A stretch of DNA of 64,000 bases, taken from Haliclona indistincta (lineage: Eukaryota > Porifera > Demospongiae > Haplosclerida > Chalinidae). The position numbers were made by a program, and so were the translations under genes. Location: contig OZ024786.1 of the NCBI GenBank assembly GCA_964017065.1, forward strand, positions 10,731,047 to 10,795,046. Reading direction: 5' to 3'. Shown here in pieces: positions 23,387 to 35,000 of the stretch (its first letter is position 1; each line of letters begins with the position of its first letter). Under the pieces are notes generated by a model. The model saw only the letters and a program-made list of their open reading frames with translations. It ran no database searches and was not told the origin of the DNA.

Positions 23387-23746
23387 CTGTGATGTCTGAA
23401 ACTTGGTACTTCTCCCTTAGATTAGCTGACAGTGCTTTGCGACCGATTTTCTCTAGAGCGACTATGATATCATTCCACGAGGCATCAGGTGTTGAGTTCA
23501 GCCAATACTGGAGTAAATCAATCCTCCATCGTTGTATTCCCTCCAGTGGAGACGATTTCTGGATCTCTTGGAGCTTATTGGGATGAATTCTCAAAGCCAC
23601 ACCCATGCAGCCACACCCATGAACGAATACCAATCGTTCATCCCATGCAGTTCCTCTGTCAGCTGATAAATGGTTAGTGATGGGATATCTACATAAGTTA
23701 GAGGAATAGAAGGAGACATAGGTCGAGCTAGCTTACTGTCAGACAT
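23387..23746 (-). pseudogene. Death-domain exon, probable N-terminal exon of adaptor copy A
   Basis: The minus-strand exon begins MSDSKLARPMSPSIPLTYVD and continues into a Death-domain pattern: DWYSFMGVA, then LRIHPNKLQEIQKSS, LLQYWLNS, SWNDIIVALEKIG and ALSANLREKYQ. A 14-bp direct duplication at about 23597-23624 (CCACACCCATG twice on the + strand) splits the domain into two frames. Without it the exon would hold 115 codons and end in phase 1 at a GTATGG donor. That phase matches the linker exons of all adaptor copies. Its position before the next nucleotidase copy equals that of the death-fold exons in B, C and E. Confidence 0.75.
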
Positions 23747-23799
23747 TCTAAGGAGCACCGAGGATCTTGACACCGAGAATCAACTTGAAGAATGCTAGA

Positions 23800-24523
23800 C
23801 TGCAATAACAATGACGTCATCCAAATCGTTGAGGGCGCGGCTCGTTGGCAGCCATTGCAGTATATGCAGGCAGGGTAACAACGCATTAACTCACCTTCGT
23901 ACCCACTTTTTCCGTTTTCGTGACTTAGATCGGCTTTTAATTTAATTTACAAAGTTATAGAGTCTACAATTGCTGAAGAAAGTCCTAGTGACACCTTAGG
24001 ATTGCCTCAGCTTGTAGAAATCATGATGATACAAATGAATTTTTTGTTCCTTGATGTATCAGCGATGGCGCATCCTAAGAAAAGCTAGTACTCTATTGTT
24101 ATACTTTGTTTAATACTAGATTTTATTGTCAATCATATTCCTTTTCTCTCGTCTCACTTTCCAGTGTGCTTTTAGTAACCTCTGTCTAGCAGCAATCACA
24201 ATCATCCTAGTCATCTGGACCAAATTTCCTGAAACTTCAGTGAAATTTCCTGAAAAGTCAGGAAATTTGGATCTATACTACACCACCCTGCAGCAGGAAA
24301 TGTGAAGTGTCCTGACAAATTTCCTTTTTCCAAATTTCTTTAGCGATCATTGTGTCCTGACGATACAGGAAACAAAACCTTTTTTGCTGTGCTATACACA
24401 TGTACAGTCATGTACTTGTCACTTGCATTATTATGTGTTACATAGGTAAACATCTCAGTGGCTGGCACACATCAAGAAAATAAAGACTAATTAGCTTTCA
24501 TTTTTATATGTTTGTTTTAATAA
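23800..24523. other. Intergenic/intronic, left part of duplicated unit 2
   Basis: No coding exon. Short inverted repeats of AAATTTCCTG occur at 24219-24265. The right part resembles nucleotidase introns of the other units. Confidence 0.4.
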
Positions 24524-24640
24524 GGAAGATGATTTGATGCTTGAAGTATTTAACATAGATTTAACAGGATAAAAGGTTTCCATGCACTACTATTCAAGCT
24601 GCACTGCACTACAACATCTCTTGTGTTTACACTAACCGAG
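24524..24640 (+). pseudogene. Relic of NT5C3-like last exon
   Basis: GAAGATGATTTGATGCTTGA to the TTTACACTAA end corresponds to the final nucleotidase exon of the other units (EDDLLQTYLELYDIVL). Several indels and stops break it. No other nucleotidase exon is found in this unit. Confidence 0.7.
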
Positions 24641-25420
24641 CATTCGTTCTCAGAAGAAAATTTGCTATACAGTTGCTATTATCTGTTTACATTCATATAA
24701 CCCGTATACTCAGCTGGCGTCTTGGTTACTTGTAACTGACTATTGCAGCTAGCAAAACAGCCAATCACAAATGAGACAATGCAAGCTATCAAAAATCGGA
24801 AGTGTCTTGTATGATGAGTAGCTATATGTGCAATGAAAACATGTCGTAGCTACAACATATTAGGTAGTGCATTCAGTAGGTTATATAGCTCCTTTCTTAT
24901 GACTAAATTCCAAGCAGATCAGAGTATCTTGATTATTAATATAAGATCGACTTATAGCTACAATTATTACAGTAAGTAACCATTATTATAGCTGTACCAT
25001 AGAACCGTACTTGATGAGGTGATTTTCAATTGTTATGCGGAATGAGGGCACTCAAATCATAGCCAAGCAATGACAGTCATGCAAGTTCGCACCAAATCTT
25101 CACAAGGTTTCTGCACTAATGGATTTATACATACTATTTTTGTATAAAAACATCATTGTTTTGGCACTGCCTGTTTGTGGTACATTAATTGTGTAAACTG
25201 TATCAAACCACCAGCTTGACTCTGTCTGCTTGCTTCTGACAACCTACCTGCAAAGCGCTGTAGAACCATCAATGGGGTGAATTTATACGGGCAGTCCAAT
25301 ATGCACTGAATAAATTTTTAAAATTACATTATCATAGCACCAACAGCACTTGTTTTTTCATTTAATAACCTGCACATACATCATGTACATCAAAAGTAAT
25401 CATAATAGAGCAAACATAAA
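24641..25420. other. Convergent intergenic region between nucleotidase relic and adaptor B
   Basis: No gene. Parts match the same interval in the other units (31570-32086, 41527-42190, 61494-62179), as expected for a duplicated block. Confidence 0.5.
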
Positions 25421-28400
25421 TCACTTATAATACTTTGATGAGTGCACTGGATATTGAAAAGATGCTAGTACTCCATGATCACTAATTGATATATAACTAG
25501 CTTTAATAAGACATTGCATCACTAATGTGTTGATAGAGTCATATCTTTCTCTCTCTCCTTCAAGTCTTAACCAATCACCATCTCTATAAACATCCAGACT
25601 GATCACCTTTCTCTGTAACCTGAAGAACAATTGTAAATTCTAAGTGTAGGCACCTGATACTGTTTGGTACTACTTACACAATATCCACTGTGAAAAGGTG
25701 ATTGGGACCTGACAGGTCAGTTGCTCTCACTAGGAATGTTTCATCTATCCTCCCTCTCAGCAACTTCTCTGACTCCTCCTTACTGAGCTGTCTGCAGAGC
25801 CATGTGCTCTGATCATGGTGAGGGTAATGCTTGGGAAGTGATGCCACATCACTGAATGTGAAACACTGTGGAAAAAAGATATTGCTTTGTACTAAGATAC
25901 ATAGATTATCCAAAGCATGCCTACTCAGCATGCGTTGCATGAGCATTATGATATTCACATTGTGAATTTACTTGAGACACACTCACTGGTATGATAGTAG
26001 GAATATCTGATGGTAGGTTAGCAAGAGTATCTCTGCAGATAGTGAGAAGTGATAAAGGCAAACACATTACTGATAGCTCACTTGTCAGGAAATAGTCGAT
26101 TGGTGAATGTAACTAATGTTGTTGCTTCATTAATAGTAAACCCTGCTCTTGAGAGAACAGCTACAAAGTGTTCAACTGATGTGACTTCTTCATTATTGAG
26201 GAATCCATAGTAGTGTCCTCTTTTGTAGATTGGTACATGCTCAACCCTCCCATTCAAACTGTACAAACAATAAACACCAGTTACCATCATGGTGACATGT
26301 ACTACCAAGCCCGGCCCGTAGACAGGGGGGGTTCGGTGGGTTTGGACGAACCGCCCAGGCTACCCAACGGTCCGCTTGAAGTCTTCAGAAAATTACTATA
26401 CTGGCTACTTTCTACTCCACAAATCGCTGTTACTAGTGCAGAAGACTGCAGTAATACGGCTAGCTTCCTAGTTGCATGCACGATATACGCGATCGCGAGT
26501 ACATGTAACCACTCTGTCGATTGATACGCCCTAATGAATAATTAATTAGCTAAAAATTTTCGCCTACGCTTCGCGCCGCATACACAAACCCCTTCTCTCA
26601 AAATCCTGGCTACGCCCTTGACTACTCACACAATACAGATATCATGTGTGTTGATTGATGATGATGATGGATCAGAAGCAGGTTTCCCACTCTTCCCTCT
26701 GACGAGAAAGGTTCCATCTGGTTTATAAGTCAAGATATACTCAGCCTCATCTCTTGTGATCTGCCATATTGAGCTGGAGGGCTCACTCTGAGTATGTTGA
26801 CAACCATTATGTACTATACCATCATCATTAACACCATCACTCACAACATTGAAGTGTGTCATACTCTTCATCCTGTCGCCACTATGATTATTGTCCTGGT
26901 CATCTGCAGTTAGTACTATAACAAGTACAAAATACAGACAGTAAATAATTATAATTATAGTGTCAAGCGCATCATAATGTGTATCCAGCAAATAAATAAG
27001 TGTGCACTAGATGAAAAGATTACCTTTTAACTGAAGTGCAATGGTTAGTTGAAGTACAAGATCTTTCACAAGTGATATCTGATGATCAAAATCTAAAGTG
27101 ACACCGTTTCTATGATAACATGTTCTCACCTCATTCTGATCACTGGTGTCCACTACTATAGTGTCTCCTACCCTAAGGTAGGTGACACTGCTCTCCACAA
27201 GCAGCTCCCTGTTCTTTTGTGCTAGCCTCACTAGTTCAATCATTAGATACTGTGGAGCACAGCAGATTACCCGTACACTCCCTCCTCTAACCACAATGAT
27301 GTGTACATAGACACTCTGTTCCTCAAAGGCTTGTTGGAGAAGATCTTTTATATCAGAGAGTGTTTTCTCTGCTGGGCTCCAGCGCAATTTGAAGGTGATG
27401 GTTGTACTTGTAGAAGATGTGAAATCTACTGACTTTGTATTGAGGAATGGTTTCATGTAGATATGCTGTATTAACGTTTGATGGCAGAATTCATTTACAA
27501 ATTGATAGTATTTCCCGATTTCTTCAGTGACAGAAGGGATATTAAATCGCCTAGCGACTCCTTTAAGATGTGTGCAACATGTGAAGGATGAGTATTTCTG
27601 GATAATATCGATGATATCTGAGATAGTGTGAGCATTATCCAGTGAATCAGTCATCTCTGGGAATCTGGAAACATATCGTTTTAATCGCTCTGTAGTGACT
27701 GATTCATCATTTTCTAATATCTCAGCTACTTCATCAAAGAGCTGAGCAAATCTATCCTGGATGTCTTCAAAATCTTCTCGAAACTTTCCAGGAACTATGA
27801 CCTGAGTTGATGTATCTATACATGCAGAGAAAGAGTCTACTTATAAATACGAAGCATATGCATTAATGCAGATATAGTACCTTGAGTATTAGATGCAGTA
27901 GTAGCCAGACTAGTAGTTGATGTGGTACATGTAGCTAAAGCAGTGACTGGTAAGACACATTCTATAAAAATAATAATAACAAAATGTGAAGTTCATTTAT
28001 GTTGACAGGTGAATTATACTATGCAATGTCAGTAATACTTGTTTCACTGCTGTAGACACAGAAATATTCGAGTGATAAATAATTCAAGTCTTAAATTTTG
28101 AAGGGATTTAATTTTCAAGATGTTTATCTCCTCGAAAATTTTCGTCTCACTCACACAAAAATGGCAGTAGCAGTGAATCAATATCAAAACACTCCCTAGA
28201 TTCTAGCATGTCTCTGTATTCGTTGTTATCATGTTTATAAATACAGACATCTGAGTAGCTACTGTAGAGGAAAGCTTGAATAATGCGACAGAAGCACCGT
28301 CATTGGCTAGCTAAAATAGCAATGGCAGTGTTGACGAATGGGATCTACATGTGCTGATACACAGTCCACGAAGGATCTGGCAGCTCGGCAGCTCGAACTG

Positions 28401-29924
28401 AGGCCATGGTCCCCCAAAATGTCCCACTAGATAGCATAGCCAATAATAAGCTACACAAAATGGGTTTGGTAAAAAAATGTATGCAGCCTCTTTTAGCAAA
28501 GTGGAGGTCAAAGTTACCATAAAAAGTAACTAATCTTAGCTGTTTTTTTCTACTCTGCATAAAATAATACACCTCATATTATTTATCATGGAATAATTAT
28601 TATGATCCTCCTAAAAAATTTTTCCTAGAACGGCCACTGTAACCAGTGTCTGTTCGGTACCGCAATACCTAAGTTCGAGCTGCCGAGCTGCCAGATCCTT
28701 CGTGGACCGTGTATCAGCACATGTAGATCCCATTCGTCAGCACTGCCATTGCTATTTTAGCTAGCCAATGACGCCGCTTGAATTTTTCGTTGCGCTTATA
28801 ATAATTCTTAAGATGATTTAATTTTTGAGATTGGTCTAAACCTCGAAATAAAGTCGCTATGAAAATTTTTACGTCATGGTTTACAGTATAAACCAAGTAT
28901 CCTAACTAGATACAGCAGCAAGACCACGCGGTTGTCAAGTTTACGGAGAGCACTACAAAGATGTCGAAAGTATCGCGATCTCTCCCATAAGCCCCATATA
29001 AATTCGTGTATTAATGTTAGCGCTTACGTAATCATCTCGCACCCCAGCAGAGCGGTGTGCCCACGCATACATTCCAGGCATACTTTGCTCTTAGGGGGAA
29101 TGGGCTATTGTCTTATTAATTGACAGTGCAGATTTTCAGCTAGACATAATTATTATACTTGGTTTCGCGACACAGATGGAATGTTCTCGCTGGTATACTT
29201 TCGTAAAATTTATTCGTGGAGCCTGTGCAACAGTAGGTAGTCACCTCATCATAGCGAGTTTTTCTATTTATATTCACATTCAATCACGCCTCCGTCATGA
29301 AACCAAGTATTAAGGAATTCTGTACTTGGACGTTCCCTGCCTCCTGGCCGAAAGTGGGGATGCCCAGTCCCCTATATTTCCAAATTGTCTGTCATTGCAC
29401 TATAAAACTACCAGGGTATTCTGTACCATTATTGCCCACACAGAATGCGTGAATAAACACATATTAAACATTCTGCAACGCTTTTATTCTAAACAGAACA
29501 TCAAGCTTTATCTCAATACTATCAATATCTGTAGTAGTACCTGAGAGAGCTAGAGGGCAACCAACTGCTGTAGCTAGCTCCTCAGCTACAGCAGGCTCGT
29601 CACACATCACGACAGCATCAATCAACATAATCCACTGGTTGCCGGTAGTGCTGCCTACCCACCGGGAGATTAGCTCCTGAAGCATACCAACCATGTCCTT
29701 CACATTATTAGCTTCGATGCTTGTAACGAGACTAGCAACCCGCAGACCATTGGCGAGAGATTTCCACTTGTGAGAGGGAAACTTGGCTTTTTGAAGCTGA
29801 AACAAAACTGTGTCGACATTGAAATCTGAGCACCGGGCACGAAACAGACGACATTATGATAGACGGATCAACAGAGATATAGTGTGGTCTTACCTTGTAC
29901 TGGAGTGAGGACAGTTTGAGCCAT
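25421..29924 (-). CDS. Death domain - novel domain - SH2 - SH2 adaptor, copy B (intact)
   Basis: Nine exons, all phase-compatible and without internal stops: 29894-29924, 29541-29825, 27881-27961, 27024-27815, 26630-26903, 26082-26258, 25987-26032, 25678-25865, 25421-25619. Total 2073 nt, 690 residues. Domains: Death domain about 10-105 (FPSHKWKSLANGL, LISRW, LIDAV); Thr/Ser/Ala linker to 132; unrecognised domain 133-396; SH2-1 about 440-546 (WQITRDEAEYIL, TFLVRG, HVPIYKRGHYYG); SH2-2 about 584-690 (WLCRQLSKEE, TFLVRA). Both phosphotyrosine-binding arginines are present and there is no catalytic domain. A role coupling phosphotyrosine to death-fold partners is inferred. The Death-domain exon could also end at its own stop with AATAAA at about 29490, giving a short product. 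RNA evidence would decide. Confidence 0.8.
26295..26622. mobile_element. Insertion in an SH2 intron of copy B
   Basis: In copy B the intron that is 48 nt in copy A is about 370 nt. The extra ~328 bp begins near GCCCGGCCCGTAGACAGGGG and ends near ATCCTGGCTACGCCC. It leaves both splice sites intact. It is probably a small non-autonomous element of unknown class. Confidence 0.65.
28297..28780. repeat. Foldback repeat in the first large intron of copy B
   Basis: 28297-28410 and about 28670-28780 are inverted copies (around TAGCAATGGCAGTG and GGATCTGGCAGCTCGG). Copy A keeps only the left arm (4460-4570). Confidence 0.7.
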
Positions 29925-30466
29925 GACGGACAGAGAAGATCAGAGAAAGACAACGATCGATCCCGCCCTATCCCGCCCACTTACCAATGTAAACAATTAC
30001 TGCTGAAAACGTGGGCAGGGCTCGTGTCGAGCAAAGTTGTATGCATGAACATCAAATACTCCCAGACATGCCTCATGCATAACCACACCTGTAACCCTCC
30101 TTATGACACTACACACTTGTGTGAAAGGGCTGCTGTGCACCCACTCGACATTTGTAATTCCGGCTCAGGATACAAGATAGTGTGAAAGGGCTGCTGTGCA
30201 CCCACTCGACATTTGTAATTCCGGCTCAGGATACAAGATAGAATTTGCTGAGGGGCCAAAATAAAAAATATTTTGGATAGCGGGGCCCACCGCTATCCAG
30301 GGAAAAACCCAGGAAGGCCTAACCTGAACAGAAAATTTTTGAAAACCCTGGGAAAACCCATTAATAACCTCAGCCTGTGGCACAACTGCCACGAAAACAC
30401 AAACACCACACACAACACACAATCAATCAACATCGTCCGATGTTGATTGATTGTGAAATATTGAAA
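29925..30466. other. Spacer between adaptor B and nucleotidase unit 3
   Basis: No gene. A ~65-bp direct duplication (around GGGCTGCTGTGCACCCACTC) is centred at 30180. A short palindrome around CAATCAACATCG lies at 30421-30453. Confidence 0.5.
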
Positions 30467-30690
30467 GAGATCGAGGTGAATCCTCTCCTAAATTGCTACC
30501 AGTTGCTTGTGAAGTTTACTTTTGAAATATTTGAAGTTGTCGGCTTCTATCTTGGAATGATACGCTCCTGTGTATACTATAGATATCTATTTTTGACTAC
30601 CATTTTAATTTTTGTAAGGCATTCATTGAAAAAGTAAACTTCACAAGCAACTGGTAGCAATTTAGGAGAGGATTCACCTCGATCTCTTTT
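30467..30690. repeat. Inverted repeat at the left edge of unit 3
   Basis: 30467-30521 and 30634-30690 are inverted copies around GCTACCAGTTGCTTGTGAAG. Only the right arm is present in the other nucleotidase units (for example 40505-40565), so the left arm was added at the duplication edge. Confidence 0.7.
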
Positions 30691-30783
30691 TACAGAATCT
30701 TGACAGCAACTGTGACTTAGTTTTATAGTACTACAAATCAGCTATACAATGATTGCTTATTCTAAATCTTCTCTCTATTCCAG

Positions 30784-31565
30784 ATACCATACAATGTGTT
30801 CTAGATCACCATGATGTTTACACACCCAAGATCACTATGTTGGCTAACAAGATGATGATAATGGTGTGATCACAGGATTCTCAGAGCCTCTAGTCCACAC
30901 TTACAACAAAGGAACTGCTGCTGTTAGTATGGAGGATATCAAGAAAGTGAGTGAGTGAGTGAGTCATTTTCAAACTTGATAGGTCTGCTGATCGTGCATG
31001 TGGGATCGATAGTGCATGGGCTTGAAAATACAGTACACATTATGAGATAATGTTTGGAGAAATATGGCTGCGAGAGCACTAGCTAGACCATTGTTATTCT
31101 CTCTTTCTCTGATCTAGAGTCATACCAATGTTATAGTATACTGGGTGATTCAACAGGTGATCCAGCCATGGTAGCAGGTATGGAGAAAGAGACAATCACT
31201 ACCATCAAAATTGGTTACCTCAACCACCAGATACGTACAACACATTTCCACTGTGGGGAATCAAGGTGCCATTTTTGTTCTCACAATACTTATGTTCAGA
31301 AGTGCATGCTTTATGATTTTTGTGAACAAAAGAAGCTTTTAATACCTGTCATGTACTAGTCACTTAAATAACATCTCAGTGACTGGCATGCATCAAGAAA
31401 ATTAGCCAAGTTTCCCTTTCGTTTCTTACCTATGTTTATTTTGATTAGGAGGATGATTTGCTGCAGACTTATCTTGAACTGTATGACATAGTTCTAACAG
31501 GAGACAAAGGACTAGAGTTCCCATGTGCTACTATTCAAGCTGTACTACAACATCACTTGTGTTCA
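30784..31565 (+). pseudogene. NT5C3-like partial copy, unit 3
   Basis: Three exons equivalent to exons 8-10 of the full gene at 37905-41526: 30784-30946, about 31118-31230, and 31449-31565. A 7-bp deletion in the first (after AACAAGATGAT), a 2-bp insertion in the second (VLGD motif) and loss of the normal stop in the third break the frame. Upstream exons are missing. It cannot encode a nucleotidase. Confidence 0.8.
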
Positions 31566-32086
31566 TTATTGGTGAAAATTTGCTGTACAATTGTTATCTG
31601 TATACTAAAACATTGTTTGTATGTTTGTAGCCTTGTATGCGGGTACCTTGGTACATGGCTAGGATACAAAGTAATGTCACTATTTTATTGTTGACCCAAC
31701 AAGGGCTATTTGTAAAATGTATCCAACTGTTCAACACAAACCACCCAATCACAAATCAAACCAGGCAAGTACCGTAACCCTCGCGCGTGCCTCGAGGGTT
31801 AACAACCTAACTAACAATGGAAAGTTTCACAAATGCCTGTTCCTTTTGCATGATGAGTAGCTATAATATTATGAGCGATACAAAATGCTGTGCACAATAT
31901 AAATTTATTTTAAAATAAATCTGCTACGACAATCTTCCACGCAGAGCTTGTGGTGATTGATAACGGCTTATTGCTACTGTTGAATCATCAATAAATAAAC
32001 ATCATAGCACCAACAGCACTTGTTTTTCATCTAAAAACTTGCACATACATGTATATCAAAAGTAGTGATAATAGAGCAAACATAAA

Positions 32087-35000
32087 TCACTTATAATACT
32101 TTGATGAGTGCACTGGATATCGAAAAGATGTTCGTACGTTATGATCACCCAACTGTATAGGAAATGTTCCGGTAACATAACACATCACCAATGTGTTGAT
32201 AGAGTCATAACTGTCTCTCATTCCTTCCAGACTTAACCAATCACCATCTCTATAAACATCCAGACTGATCACCCTCCTCTGAAACCTGAATAACAATTAT
32301 CAACAATTGTTCACATCTTCAAGAGTATACATGTATAATCCTTGATTACTGTGTGGGTAGAAACATTTTACCAATGGCTGGACTCAGGCTAGAAACTAAA
32401 ACACCAACAAAAAATCAAAAAGATAATTTTTATGCAAGCAAGCAGAAAAATATTAATAGTGATGGAGAATACACATTTATCATTATCATTTGTAATTATG
32501 CATAATAATAAGTTTTGTGGCTAAGATGTCAATTCTATAAGTGTAGGCACCTGATACTGTCTGGTACTACTTACACAATATCCACTGTGAAAAGGTGATT
32601 GGGACCTGACAGGTCAGTTGCTCTCACTAGGAATGTCTCATCTATCCTCCCTCTCAGCAATTTCTCTGACTCCTCCTTACTGAGCAGTCTGCAGAGCCAT
32701 GTGCTCTGATCATGATGAGGATAATGCTTGGGAACTAGTGATGCCACATCACTGAATGTGAACCGCTGTGGAATTAAGATATTGCTTTGTACTATGATAC
32801 ATAGTGTTTCCAAAGCATGCCTACTCAGCATGCGTTTAGCATTACAGTATTTACATCGTGAATTTAGACACACACTCACATGTGTGATAGTAGGAATATC
32901 TGATGGTAGGTTAGCAAGAGTATCTCTGCAGATAGTAAAAAGTGATAAACAGAAATAACAATACTGATAGCTCACTTGTCAGGAAATAATGGATTGGTCA
33001 GTGTAACTAATGTTCTTCCTTCATTAACAGTAAACCCTGTTCTTGAGAGAACCGCTACACAGTGTTCAACTGATGTGTATTTTTCACAATTGAGTGATCC
33101 ATAGTAGTGTCCTCTTTTGTAGATTGGTATATACCTGACCTTCCCATTGACACTATATATACAAATAATAAACACCAGTTACCATGGTGACATGTACTAC
33201 TCACACAACATTGATGACATGTGTGTTGATTGATGATGATGATGGATCAGTAACACGTTTCCCACTCCTCTCTCTGACAAGAAAGGTTCCATCTGGTTTA
33301 TAAGTCAAGATATACTCAGCCTCATCTCTTGTGATCTGCCATATTGAGCTGGAGGGTTCACTCTGGGTATGTTGACAACCATTATGTACTATACCATCAT
33401 CAGTAACACCATCACTCACAACACTGGAGTGTGTCATACTCTTCATCACATCCTCAGCTGCTGTGGGTAGGAAACACACATGACCCATGTGTACAGTATG
33501 CCTGCAACGGAGACACATCAGTACAATGGATTACCATACCTTGAGAATCAGGTCCACTCAACTTGTGCTGGGAATCTGCTGCAAAGTTAATGATAAAGAT
33601 ACAATTACAGCACATAAGCCAAGAAACAAACTGCATCAGCTAGTTGCTGTATGAATTATTATGGAGTACCTGCAAAAGTTCGAATTGTGATGGGGTTAGT
33701 GACAGATTTTTGAGGTTCTTGTGATCTGTGTATAGCCTATTGAAAGAAGTACATGCACTACACTGCATGTAGTGTACATATTGCACTCACTTGAGCAGCA
33801 AGGCTGCTGTCACTTGAATGTACAAGAACTCTTCTGTCTTCCACAGAACTATGTGTTCTGTCACCATGATCATCTATAGTTAGTGAAAATAAATACATAA
33901 CAGCTACAAATGCAACATCATAATCATAAATTTAAGTATCATAACTAGTGTCAAGCATATCTTTGCATCATGTAACCATAGATATTACAGTACGGGATAG
34001 GAAACCTCACTTAATTGGGTGGTCCAGAGATAATATATACTACGTAACGAGAGCACAATAATATATACTACGTAATATATACTACGAACTTCGCCTTATA
34101 TACTACGTTACGTATAGGTTAACCCATGGCACCTCGGCGGTACGCGATATAACCTCGGGGTTATATCGCGCGCACCTCGGGGTTATATCGCGATATAACC
34201 TCGGGGTTATATCGCGATTTTACTGCCATCGTGCGCTTCGCGCCCTCGGGCGATAAAATTAACCCCCGAGGTTATATCGCGTACCGCCGAGGTGCCATGG
34301 GTTAACCATTTTGTAGCCCAGGAAGCTCGAGAATCCTGCTCTTATGGTTACTAAACGAAGCGCTCAAGGTAGTAGAGCCTCCATAGAAGTCACCAGAGGC
34401 GAATGATAACGCGTTGCTGAAAGACGGCAGTGTAATCTTGCGTACGTTTTTCGACGACGCCATCTTGTTGCTACTGTGTTGCTATGTGACGTCACTTCCT
34501 GGAAAATACACGATTCATTTTCTATCGCATACGAGATATAACCACCGTGCGGCGCCTTTGATCTTACGGTCGCCTGGGCTACAAGTAGTATTATCTCTGG
34601 GTGGTCGACGTCGGTGCGCATTACCCTTGACGTCACATGACGATTACATTTCCGTGTATTTTCCGCGTTCCGTGTATTGTGCTGTCCGTGTTTGAAATAA
34701 ACGGAGAATCTCTGATAGCACAGCCAAGAATCTACCAAGAACTTCGCCTTTTTACACGGTCAAAGAACGGCTAGTTGTCTGGATATCCAGCCCAGTACAC
34801 ATCGTAGGGTATGTACCGCTGGTTTAGAGCTTACAAAGCGCCATTGATCCAGCCAGTATGGAGAATTTGTGTATACAAAATCCTGACCAACGGAGACGAA
34901 TTCGGGTCTATAGCGGATAAAGTATACTTCTTGGCAACGTACTAACTGGTTCAGTACACCCAGACGACTAATGGCTTTGTATTGGTACCAAAATCAAGTC

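Noticed and set aside
34364..34738. Frames inside the 1254-bp TIR element
   Set aside because: No transposase motifs, overlapping frames on both strands, and the element looks non-autonomous.
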